Origin: an uncultured Oscillospiraceae bacterium
GTDB taxonomy: Bacteria; Bacillota; Clostridia; Oscillospirales; Ruminococcaceae
Assembly: GCA_900539195.1 (NCBI GenBank)
Contig: UQBC01000002.1
Coordinates: 62,001-126,000 of the forward strand
Reading direction: 5' to 3'
Length of the DNA: 64,000 nucleotides
Below, piece by piece: positions 52,475 through 60,521 of the stretch (positions within the stretch are counted from its first letter, which is position 1; the number at the start of each line of letters is the position of its first letter). The notes beneath the pieces were generated by a model. The model did no database searches and was not told the DNA's origin. It was given only the letters and a program-made list of their open reading frames with translations. The position numbers and the translations under genes were made by a program.

Positions 52475-54142
52475 ATGTTATCTATTGATATTACCGACAG
52501 ACAAATCAAACTCGTCCGCGGTGCGGCACAGGGTGCTAAGATCAAGATCGACGAGGTTGATTTCAGAGAGATCGAGAAAGGTCTTGTTTCAAACGGCTAC
52601 ATAGCAGATGTTCCGCTGGTTGCGGCAGAAATAATTGATATGATCAACACGAGATCTATCAAGGAAAAGGATACTATCGTATCCATCAGCTCAAGCTCAA
52701 TACTCTACAAGGAGCTTATGCTCCCGAAACCAAAAAAGCTTTCAAATACAACTGCTATCGAGGCTATGATAGGAAGCAATATGGGTATATCGGGCGACTA
52801 CAACATTTCATATACTATTGTAGGCGAAACTGTAGACGAGAACAAGAATCCCCTTATAAAGGTTCTTGCAACAGCCTGCCCCCAGCGTCTTGTTGACGGC
52901 TATGTAAAACTGTTCACACATATGGGTCTTTCGCTTAAGGCTGTTAATATTTCAAACAATGCAATTTCGCGTCTTATCCAGAACACTCCCAAGATGTCGG
53001 GCTATATGCCGCTCTTACTGGTTCAGATAGATAAGGAATTCCTTAATATCAACCTTTATGAAGACAACGTTCTTTCGTTCTCAAGATACTTCAAGATAGA
53101 TCCCGCAGATTATAATAATGCCGAGGACTATGTAAACCAGGCTATATATGACAACCTGTTCAGAATGTTCCAGTTCTTCCAGTCAAGGAAGGATATGAAG
53201 CCCATCAAGGAAATGATGTTCTACGGCGAGATAGGCGACTTCATAGCGCTCACGAACACCGTATCGGGCTTCAATGTACCGTGTCATATCCTGAGCGCTC
53301 CGACAACCATTGCGTCAAGAGCAGACTTTGAGTTTACCGTATATGCAAACGCTATCGGCGCACTCTACAAGGTAAACAAGGAGCTTGAGCATATCAACCT
53401 TCTTGCCACCACAGCCGCAAGAGAAAGCAAGGGACTGAATACATTCTTCATCGGTCTGGGAGCCGCCGCCGCTATCAGCGTGCTTGCGGTAATCGGTGCC
53501 AATGTAGTAGTAGACGTTATCAACAATAACATCAAGAACGAGATAACAAAGGTTCAGGCTCAGACAAACGATACAGAACTTCAGGCAAGACTTACAACAC
53601 TACAGCAGAAGGAAGGCGTGCTTGCAAACTTCCAGAGCTATAAGAATTCCATTGCCAATGCGGAAATGATGTACAATTATATGCCTAAGGGCACGACTGA
53701 TGTATATAAGATGCTCAGAGAACCGTTCACGGCAAAACAGGACGGAATTGAAAATGTTACAAGCGATGATATACGCAAGAAACTCAACGGTATGAAGCTG
53801 ACCAATACAGTCGGCATCAACGGATACACGGTAACAGCGTCATTCAGCTGTACCGATCAGTCACAGCCTTCGCAGTATGTGCGGGCGCTTATCGCTCAGG
53901 GCTATTTTGAAAATATAACCTATACCGGTTATCAAGTTGAAAAGGCATCTGCAGAGAATGATAACAAAGAAAGTATCACTTTCAATCTGACCATGCTTCT
54001 TAAGGCAGGTAATGATTTTGAGATGAATAAGGATACTGCGAACAGCGCAATTGAAAATGCATATAATGCAGGCGATGATTCTGATACTTCATCCGGTTCG
54101 GACACATCAGACACATCCGATACTTCATCAACAGCCGAATAA
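52475..54142 (+). CDS. pilM: PilM-PilN fusion, type IV pilus assembly
   Basis: 555 residues. Residues 1 to about 300 are an actin-like PilM domain (SIDITDRQIKLVRG start, later LLLVQIDKEFLNINLYEDNVLSFSRYF). A membrane helix at about 322-345 (FFIGLGAAAAISVLAVIGANVVV) is followed by a coiled and globular PilN-like part with the LTTLQQKEGVLANFQSYK helix, ending in a Ser/Thr/Asp-rich tail. In most species PilM and PilN are separate proteins joined by the PilN N-terminal peptide; here they are one chain. Links the cytoplasmic motor to the PilO ring. Confidence 0.85.
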   Translation: MLSIDITDRQIKLVRGAAQGAKIKIDEVDFREIEKGLVSNGYIADVPLVAAEIIDMINTRSIKEKDTIVSISSSSILYKELMLPKPKKLSNTTAIEAMIGSNMGISGDYNISYTIVGETVDENKNPLIKVLATACPQRLVDGYVKLFTHMGLSLKAVNISNNAISRLIQNTPKMSGYMPLLLVQIDKEFLNINLYEDNVLSFSRYFKIDPADYNNAEDYVNQAIYDNLFRMFQFFQSRKDMKPIKEMMFYGEIGDFIALTNTVSGFNVPCHILSAPTTIASRADFEFTVYANAIGALYKVNKELEHINLLATTAARESKGLNTFFIGLGAAAAISVLAVIGANVVVDVINNNIKNEITKVQAQTNDTELQARLTTLQQKEGVLANFQSYKNSIANAEMMYNYMPKGTTDVYKMLREPFTAKQDGIENVTSDDIRKKLNGMKLTNTVGINGYTVTASFSCTDQSQPSQYVRALIAQGYFENITYTGYQVEKASAENDNKESITFNLTMLLKAGNDFEMNKDTANSAIENAYNAGDDSDTSSGSDTSDTSDTSSTAE

Positions 54143-54162
54143 CGGGAAAGGAAACAAAGAAT

Positions 54163-54978
54163 ATGAAGATCAGTAAGCAGGAACGTATCCTAATAGTAGT
54201 ATTTTTAGTTGCAGCAATTATCGGTGTAGGAGTATTTGTTTTCGTGCTGCCTAATTTCAACAAGATCGGCGCAAACAACAAACAGCTCGCAACGGCAAAG
54301 CAGGAGTACTCGAATGTACTTTCTCAGCTCGAACACGAGAGCACCATCGACACCGAGATCAGCCAGGCATATGAAGAAGGTAAAAATCTTGCCGAAACAT
54401 TCTACAGCGATCTTACGGAATATGAAGCCGATGAGATTATGCGTCAGTTTATTGCCAAGGGCAAGAATATAACCGTCGACGGACTTAATGTATCGCCTTT
54501 TACGACGCAGTCACTCTCAGTATCGGTATTCACGCCGACAGAGGTTACATATCCTCTCAAGGACTTTGCAAATACTGTTGTGGAACAGCCGGACGTAACT
54601 ACAGATATATCGTCAATGAGCACAAGAGAGCTTGTAATGTATGCAAAGCAGGTAACGGCAACACTTCTTGCTGCATCCGATCCTGTTACGGTAGGTTCAA
54701 TCACGGTTTCATTTACAGCACACTCCGACAAGCTCCAGAATCTGCACGATTTTGTTAATCTTCTCTATGACGGAATTTACAACGATAAAATCAAAGGCGC
54801 GGACGGAAAACCGCTCTCAAAGGCAACCTATTTATCATCGGTAGAGTATCAGATGGAAGAGAAGACCGCAAGCACGGACGAATCGGCAGCTGCAACAAAA
54901 GACTTTGAAATGGATCTTTCGGTAAGCTTCTTATGCATTCAGCCTGTTGCGGATCCCTTTGCGGTAAAAGCAGAATAA
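54163..54978 (+). CDS. pilO: PilO-like type IV pilus assembly protein
   Basis: 271 residues: a short cytoplasmic start, one membrane helix (ILIVVFLVAAIIGVGVFVFVLP), a coiled-coil region (residues about 35-80) and a beta/alpha outer domain with long Ser/Thr-rich stretches. Position, size and topology fit PilO, which pairs with PilN. Identification rests mainly on topology and gene order. AAAGGA lies before the ATG, 20 bp after the PilM-N stop. Confidence 0.8.
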   Translation: MKISKQERILIVVFLVAAIIGVGVFVFVLPNFNKIGANNKQLATAKQEYSNVLSQLEHESTIDTEISQAYEEGKNLAETFYSDLTEYEADEIMRQFIAKGKNITVDGLNVSPFTTQSLSVSVFTPTEVTYPLKDFANTVVEQPDVTTDISSMSTRELVMYAKQVTATLLAASDPVTVGSITVSFTAHSDKLQNLHDFVNLLYDGIYNDKIKGADGKPLSKATYLSSVEYQMEEKTASTDESAAATKDFEMDLSVSFLCIQPVADPFAVKAE

Positions 54979-55022
54979 TTAACCTTAATTTTGCTCAGTA
55001 AGGAATGAAAGGATGAAACGCT

Positions 55023-57413
55023 ATGAATAAACATAACAGAAAAGCGTTAATGATGAAAAGGGCGTTGCTGCGGCTGAAAAGCGGCAGAGGAAGCGTTTTA
55101 TTCTTCATTATCGCAATAATGTCGGTTATGATAGTGCTGGCATCGGCAGTATATTATTCGGCTGTTTCTGCAAGAAAACAGGTCGAGATAAGATATGGCG
55201 ACGAGCAGTCCTATCAGAGTGCAATATCGCTTAATGATATTGTGACCGAGTATCTTAACACAAAAACGGAAGACGCATTTGTCGACGCTATTCTGGCTCT
55301 TGCACCCGGAAGTTCTCTTACTACACAGGGAACAGGTACAGACAGCTTTGCAAAACTTGCCGAGGGTCTTGGCGACTATAAGGTAACGGTAACAAAGATT
55401 TCAGGCGACAGCAGCGACGAAAAGCAGACGGTAAAAATCGAAACCGAAGTAATAGTTAACGGTGAATCTTCTGCTGTTACATCGGTCGGTGAGTTCACGC
55501 TTGTTTCAAAACCGTACTCATTTGACAGATTCTTCACGTCAACGGGATATGCGCCTAATGACGTTGTAATGTCCGGTATGACGGTAACTTCCACAATGTA
55601 TCTTGATAATGAGTACAGCCAGATAGGTTCATTACAGTCAGGAAACTCCGGAATTAATATCAAGGCTGAGGTTATAAGCGCAGGTACGCTTGCTCTTAAC
55701 AATGCGCCTATCAACGCAGACGGTGACAAGACGTTTGATATAACAGTCGGCAACAATCTTATTATGACGTATAACGGCGGTCAGGGCGCAATGAACCTGA
55801 ACGGTGGTCGTATAAGAGTCGGAGGCAATCTCATACAGGGTACATCGTTCAACTATAAGAATGATACCGATGTTTATGTTGTCGGCGACTTAATAAGCGG
55901 ACGACCCAGCGATGACAGCAACTGCGAGATTTATGTAAACGGCGATGCCGCATTTTTCGGAAATGAAACGTTTGCGGGCAAGGTTTATGTAAACGGTGAT
56001 GTTTACATTGACAAAGAAGTAAACACGGGTGATAAGTTCCCCGGCGGAATAACGATCGGCGGTAATGTCTACCTCTGTTCAGGCTCAAGCTATTTCGGCG
56101 CACAGAAGACATGGATAAAGTCACACGGCATTGACGACAGCAGAATAAAGAATTATTCCGATGCTTCCATACGTTTTGAAGCAAAGAACGGCGAGAACGA
56201 CAGCGCATATAATGCACTGCGTGCAAACATGGATAAGGCACGTTCACTTGCAGGCGGTACAGCGGCTTACAATTATATATGGCCATCTGACAGTCTTATC
56301 TGCGAATCGCTCCAGAACGTAAAGGATAAGATAAATGAAAAGGTCGGCAATCCCGAGTACACCAACTGGAATATGCTGAAGAAGTTTATCAATGATGACG
56401 GTACATATACTGTAGATCCGATAAACTACGAGTTCAACAATGCAACTGAACCTCAGGTAAAGGATGAAAGATTTAAAGGCACAGGCAGTACAAAGAATCA
56501 GTTAGTAGTGTCAGCTCAGAAATTCGGTCAGTATGTTATAATGGGCGATATGCGCATTACGGCAGAACCATGGAACGGATACAACATAGTATTCGATACC
56601 ACTATGCCTAACGGCAAGGACATTGATATGTATGTATATCTTCCCGCAAACTGTCTGATGGAAAAAACGGGCGAGAACAGCTATAAATTCTCAAACAAGG
56701 ATACCGACAAGAGCAAGTTCAACTGCTTCAGATGGAACAATCAGCCCGACGGTATGTTTGACGGTTGGTTCAGTGTTCTGACAAAGGGTAAAGGCAGTGT
56801 AATATTCATTGTAGGTGATGGCGTTACATATTTTGCTCAACAACGTCTTTTCATGGGACACTACAACCTGCTCAAAGAGATTCTGCCGAATTCAATATCG
56901 GCTGACGGAAAGGTTACGAATACCCATACCTTCAGTCAGTCTGCAATAGAGAAAATAATGCGCACAACAGATGCTAATGCAAAGCTACATACAGTATTTA
57001 AACAGGATGTTGTCAATAAGTACAAGGATTCCGGAGGACTTCATAACAATCTGTTTATGGTTGCGATAAACAAGAACAGTGATGTAAACTTTGATATGCC
57101 ATATAATACATTCTGCGGTTTCGTATATGCGCCCTATATGACGTTCGGTGCAGGTAAGTCACCAGAAGGACATTTTGCGATGCTCGGTGGTCTTATCGTA
57201 TCCGACTATGAAATGCCACAGACATCAAGAGTATATATGGCTACTATCCCCTATGACTACTACGACAGATTTGTCGACAGCACACTGAAAGATGACGAAA
57301 AAGAAGACGCACGCTTTGACTATATGGAAAAGCTCATTTCCAACTCCGGCGGTGAGATCGGTACACTCGGTTCGTCAAGCTCAAGGTCATGGAGAAAGTA
57401 CGGTTATAACTGA
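55023..57413 (+). CDS. large PilX/GspK-like pilin-complex protein with beta-roll
   Basis: 796 residues. The basic N-terminus followed by SGRG and SVLFFIIAIMSVMIVLASAVYY resembles a PilX/GspK-type prepilin cleaved after Gly and lacking the usual Glu5. Residues about 200-340 contain repeated short strands of the type VYVNGDVYID/ITIGGNVYL (bactofilin-like or beta-roll), and the C-terminal part has a globular domain with FCGFVYAPYMTFGAGKSPEGHFAMLGGLIVS. Far larger than an ordinary minor pilin, so it is probably a tip adhesin or initiator. It sits between pilO and two small prepilin genes. Confidence 0.65.
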   Translation: MNKHNRKALMMKRALLRLKSGRGSVLFFIIAIMSVMIVLASAVYYSAVSARKQVEIRYGDEQSYQSAISLNDIVTEYLNTKTEDAFVDAILALAPGSSLTTQGTGTDSFAKLAEGLGDYKVTVTKISGDSSDEKQTVKIETEVIVNGESSAVTSVGEFTLVSKPYSFDRFFTSTGYAPNDVVMSGMTVTSTMYLDNEYSQIGSLQSGNSGINIKAEVISAGTLALNNAPINADGDKTFDITVGNNLIMTYNGGQGAMNLNGGRIRVGGNLIQGTSFNYKNDTDVYVVGDLISGRPSDDSNCEIYVNGDAAFFGNETFAGKVYVNGDVYIDKEVNTGDKFPGGITIGGNVYLCSGSSYFGAQKTWIKSHGIDDSRIKNYSDASIRFEAKNGENDSAYNALRANMDKARSLAGGTAAYNYIWPSDSLICESLQNVKDKINEKVGNPEYTNWNMLKKFINDDGTYTVDPINYEFNNATEPQVKDERFKGTGSTKNQLVVSAQKFGQYVIMGDMRITAEPWNGYNIVFDTTMPNGKDIDMYVYLPANCLMEKTGENSYKFSNKDTDKSKFNCFRWNNQPDGMFDGWFSVLTKGKGSVIFIVGDGVTYFAQQRLFMGHYNLLKEILPNSISADGKVTNTHTFSQSAIEKIMRTTDANAKLHTVFKQDVVNKYKDSGGLHNNLFMVAINKNSDVNFDMPYNTFCGFVYAPYMTFGAGKSPEGHFAMLGGLIVSDYEMPQTSRVYMATIPYDYYDRFVDSTLKDDEKEDARFDYMEKLISNSGGEIGTLGSSSSRSWRKYGYN

Positions 57414-57430
57414 TGAAAGGAGCGGATAGT

Positions 57431-58297
57431 ATGAAGTTGCTGAAACGACTGAAACGCAAAAAGGGTTTTACGCTTACAGAATGTCTTATCTCAATGCTGA
57501 TATTCGCTCTTATGGCATCTATCGTTATGCAGATACTTGCTATCGCTATAGCGCAGTATAGAAGCAATGACAGCATTGACAAGGACATGGACACGCAGAT
57601 AAGCGATCTTGTGCAGGAAAATGCTCTTGTCGAAAGGGAAACGACAAACCTTGTTATGAAATTTGTAAGCGGTACCGGCGGCACTAATAATATCACGATA
57701 AATGATATGAAGATCGAAAACGGTTCATCTGATGGCGCCGACGGCAGACTGCAGATCAATAAAATAGACGCCACAATAAACAACAACGGCGGAAACAAAG
57801 ACAAGGATAAAAACAACGGCGGTATGGTTACCGATGATATCCACATATACGGAACCAAGGATGCTGACAGTATATACGCCGAAGAAAAGAGTGCGGTTCT
57901 TACAGGAGATACTTATCAGATACAGTTTGATTTCAAAATATCTACCGAAAAAAGTGTACTGAACGGTTCAGAAAGTAAGTCTATCAAAATAGCTCTTCCG
58001 TCATCGGCAAAAAACATAGTCGTAACTCCCGATGATAAAATGATTTACAGCATGGTTTCGGGAACAAATGTAAGATTTTCCGCAAAAAACAAAGACAATA
58101 AGGATACATCATATACAATGCATATTGTGTTCACGCTCGGAGCGGAAGAATTTGAAAAAGAATACAAGAGCTTTGCTAAATATTTCATTGACCCTGACAG
58201 CGAGCTTGAAGACAAGAGCAAGACTTTCGATGACAAGGCAACACCGGGCATCTATAATCACCCCACAGGTACTCCGATAAAGGAGGATAATCCGTGA
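57431..58297 (+). CDS. PilW-like prepilin
   Basis: 288 residues. A classic class III signal KRKKG|FTLTECLISMLIFALM has cleavage after Gly and Glu at position 5 of the mature protein, followed by a hydrophobic helix. The rest is polar, with Gly/Asn-rich low complexity (NNNGGNKDKDKNNGG) and predicted beta structure. The ATG at 57431 is preferred over 57413 because GGAG lies 8 bp upstream. Probably a minor pilin of the tip complex. Its stop overlaps the next gene's start. Confidence 0.8.
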   Translation: MKLLKRLKRKKGFTLTECLISMLIFALMASIVMQILAIAIAQYRSNDSIDKDMDTQISDLVQENALVERETTNLVMKFVSGTGGTNNITINDMKIENGSSDGADGRLQINKIDATINNNGGNKDKDKNNGGMVTDDIHIYGTKDADSIYAEEKSAVLTGDTYQIQFDFKISTEKSVLNGSESKSIKIALPSSAKNIVVTPDDKMIYSMVSGTNVRFSAKNKDNKDTSYTMHIVFTLGAEEFEKEYKSFAKYFIDPDSELEDKSKTFDDKATPGIYNHPTGTPIKEDNP

Positions 58298-59010
58298 TGA
58301 AGATTAAAAGATTGCTTAAGAAAAAAGCATTCACTCTTATTGAGATGATTGTCGCAATGAGCATTATGGTTATACTTGTAGGTGCGGCAATGGCAATGTT
58401 CAATCCGGTAAAAAGTGTTATCAGTTCTTTAGGTAATGATATGGTCACTGACAATGTAACCGATACTATTACCAACTATCTGAGCGATAAGCTGAAAACT
58501 GCAACGACCTATAACATTGCCGGATACACAACAGATAATCTGAAGAAGAATTCCGACGACAGCAACGGCGTTACAAATCGTATAAACCTGATGATGGGAG
58601 ATATGGACACGAGCGAAACAATGTACTGCATTATGCTCCGTGCGACATCAAAAGGCTATAAACTGTACGATTTCGGAAAAATAACAAACGCTAACAATTA
58701 TCTTACAAAAATGAACGATGCGCTCAGCAGTTCGGAATATGCGGTTTTTGAAGATGAGTTCTACAATGATTCACGCTACAAGTTCACTTTCGCAACAACG
58801 TCATCCAACAGAGGAACATGGTGTCGTATGGGCGTAAACACATACGACCAGGACGGCGAGATAAAGGTAAGCGAACGTGTGCAGACGTTCAAATTACTCA
58901 ATATGTCGCTTCTTAAAATAACGCCGTCAAGTGAGGCAGAACTAGAGAATTACGACTATTCGGATAATCTCAATATAGTTATTCTTTACAGAATAAAGGT
59001 GTATGGTTAA
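58294..59010 (+). CDS. prepilin-like protein with Ala at the cleavage site
   Basis: 238 residues. Type IV prepilin signal KKKA|FTLIEMIVAMSIMVILVG, where the position before the cleavage site is Ala rather than the usual Gly; Glu5 is present. The C-terminal domain is mixed alpha/beta, with no Cys pair. AGGAGG lies 7 bp before a GTG (58294) and 10 bp before an ATG (58297); the GTG start is given. Last gene of the pilC operon; overlaps the preceding stop by 4 bp. Major or minor pilin cannot be decided from sequence. Confidence 0.75.
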   Translation: MMKIKRLLKKKAFTLIEMIVAMSIMVILVGAAMAMFNPVKSVISSLGNDMVTDNVTDTITNYLSDKLKTATTYNIAGYTTDNLKKNSDDSNGVTNRINLMMGDMDTSETMYCIMLRATSKGYKLYDFGKITNANNYLTKMNDALSSSEYAVFEDEFYNDSRYKFTFATTSSNRGTWCRMGVNTYDQDGEIKVSERVQTFKLLNMSLLKITPSSEAELENYDYSDNLNIVILYRIKVYG

Positions 59011-59016
59011 TAAAAA

Positions 59017-59043
59017 AATCCCCCGCCATATCGGCGGGGGAAA
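59017..59043 (-). terminator. terminator downstream of pilD
   Basis: CCCCCGCC / GGCGGGGG stem with a 5-nt loop. The T-run (ATTTTTTT) follows on the minus strand, 70 nt beyond the pilD stop; on plus there is only AAATAT, so it works mainly for pilD. Confidence 0.75.
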
Positions 59044-59112
59044 TATAAACGCTTAATTAAAGAAACCAATTCTAAGATTTATAGCAAAGGATAAAAGCCA
59101 AAACGCTTATTA

Positions 59113-60159
59113 TCAGAGCATCGAAAGATAAGCCTTGATAATGGTTTCGCCGCAAAGCATACCGACTGCAAGTCCTACGCTCAGTGCAGGACCGAAGGCA
59201 ATGCGGCGGCGCAGCTTTATCTTTGTTATCTTGCCGTTTTCCACGTTCGCACGGAATACATATTCCTTGCTGTCGGGAAGCTCGCCCATTACTTCATTCA
59301 GCTCATTGCCGAGTGACTGTGTTGCGGCTTTAAGCTCATCGCCCGAAAGATTCCACGCTTTTTCTTCAAAAAGCTCAGGGTCAATTTTGCACTTGCCGTG
59401 TTCAAATTCACCTATGATAACATCTTTCGAGTTATCGACAGCCTTACCTTCGCACCATGCTGACAGCTTTTCGCTGATTTTTGCGGAACGTTCCTTTGTG
59501 AACCGTGACGATACGCAAAGCACAATAAGCCCGTAGACAGCGCCCACCACAACACCTATAACGGCTGAGGGAACTATCTTCCAGCCAAGCACAAAACCCG
59601 ATGCCGCCATAAGTTGAACATCGCCGCCGCCCATACCGCCGAATAAAGCGAGTATAGCAAACGGAACTGCGATAACGGCCGCACCTGCAAAATGCTCCCA
59701 CCACGGCATATTAGGCTCGGTGAAGAACGTGGCGATACCGAGTACGGCAATCGAAATCGTACACCAGTACGGAATTTCCATATGATCAATGTCGATACAG
59801 CTGAGGACTATCAGCAGTGAGAAGAATACGATTGCGACCACCATCGGCAGACTTGCCGAAAATCTTATGTAGGCGAGCAGGAACATTATTCCCGTCAGAG
59901 CCTCGACAACAGTGTAACGTGCCGAGATAGGAGCCTTACACTTGCGGCACTTGCCGCCTAAGAATATCCAGCTGAATATCGGCACAAGGTCATACGGCTT
60001 TATACGTTCACCGCAAGAAAAGCAGTGAGAAGGGCCGTTTACGATCGACATGTGCAGGGGAGTGCGGTAGATTACCACATTCAGAAAACTGCCAATGACC
60101 GAGCCGAAGATAAACACAAGCACGCAAATTACGGTATCATACCATAGTATACCTGTCAT
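59113..60159 (-). CDS. pilD: prepilin peptidase PilD
   Basis: 348-residue membrane aspartyl peptidase that cleaves and N-methylates prepilins. N-terminal methylase part with the two Cys pairs CFSCGERIKPYD and CRKCKAPIS; the second half carries the GxGD-type catalytic site GGGDVQLMAASG. About 110 polar residues (roughly 220-330) are inserted before the last membrane helix, longer than in typical PilD. The start at 60159 is chosen because AGGA lies 9 bp upstream; a frame extending to 60477 only translates the hairpin element. Divergent from pilB. Confidence 0.9.
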   Translation of the reverse strand: MTGILWYDTVICVLVFIFGSVIGSFLNVVIYRTPLHMSIVNGPSHCFSCGERIKPYDLVPIFSWIFLGGKCRKCKAPISARYTVVEALTGIMFLLAYIRFSASLPMVVAIVFFSLLIVLSCIDIDHMEIPYWCTISIAVLGIATFFTEPNMPWWEHFAGAAVIAVPFAILALFGGMGGGDVQLMAASGFVLGWKIVPSAVIGVVVGAVYGLIVLCVSSRFTKERSAKISEKLSAWCEGKAVDNSKDVIIGEFEHGKCKIDPELFEEKAWNLSGDELKAATQSLGNELNEVMGELPDSKEYVFRANVENGKITKIKLRRRIAFGPALSVGLAVGMLCGETIIKAYLSML

Positions 60160-60521
60160 ATATATAACCATCCTTTCCTTTTTGGAACGCTGTAACAACG
60201 GTACAGATTTTAACAAATGGGGTTTGGGGCAACGCCCCAAGTGGGGTCGCAGGGGCGACAGCCCCCGTATTCTCCCCCTTTCCGGGGGAAAGGGGCAGTT
60301 AGGCAAGGATGCCGAAATAAGGACACACAAAGCTTTGCACGATGCAAAGCCACCAAAGTGTCCTAAAGGGGATAGGGATATTAAATCCGCTCTGCAATAT
60401 AAAATTAGCTTTTGTTTCAATCTGAACGCTGTAAAACAGCGTATGGATATTTTACCACATATCGCCGCCTTTTTCAAGTACAGGCGGCAAGTATACCACT
60501 AATCACAGGGGGAACAGTTTA
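60160..60521. other. divergent intergenic region pilD / pilB with hairpin element
   Basis: 362 bp without a gene. Holds a GC-rich multi-hairpin element (60210-60362), an 8-bp CGCTGT/ACAGCG stem-loop near 60427-60442, and the pilB ribosome site (GGGGGA). No convincing pilB or pilD promoter was identified. Confidence 0.6.
60210..60362. repeat. GC-rich multi-hairpin intergenic element
   Basis: Four consecutive stem-loops in 150 bp: TTGGGGC/GCCCCAA, GTCGC/GCGAC, CCCCTTT/AAAGGGG, and GGACAC/GTGTCC enclosing GCTTTGC/GCAAAGC. Base composition is far more GC-rich than the surroundings. Similar TTTGGGGC-hairpin elements are familiar as dispersed repeats in Ruminococcaceae; only one copy is in this window. 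Confidence 0.55.

Noticed and set aside
60160..60477. 106-residue N-terminal extension of the PilD frame
   Set aside because: It translates the GC-rich hairpin element and upstream region; the real start at 60159 has a ribosome site and the family N-terminus.
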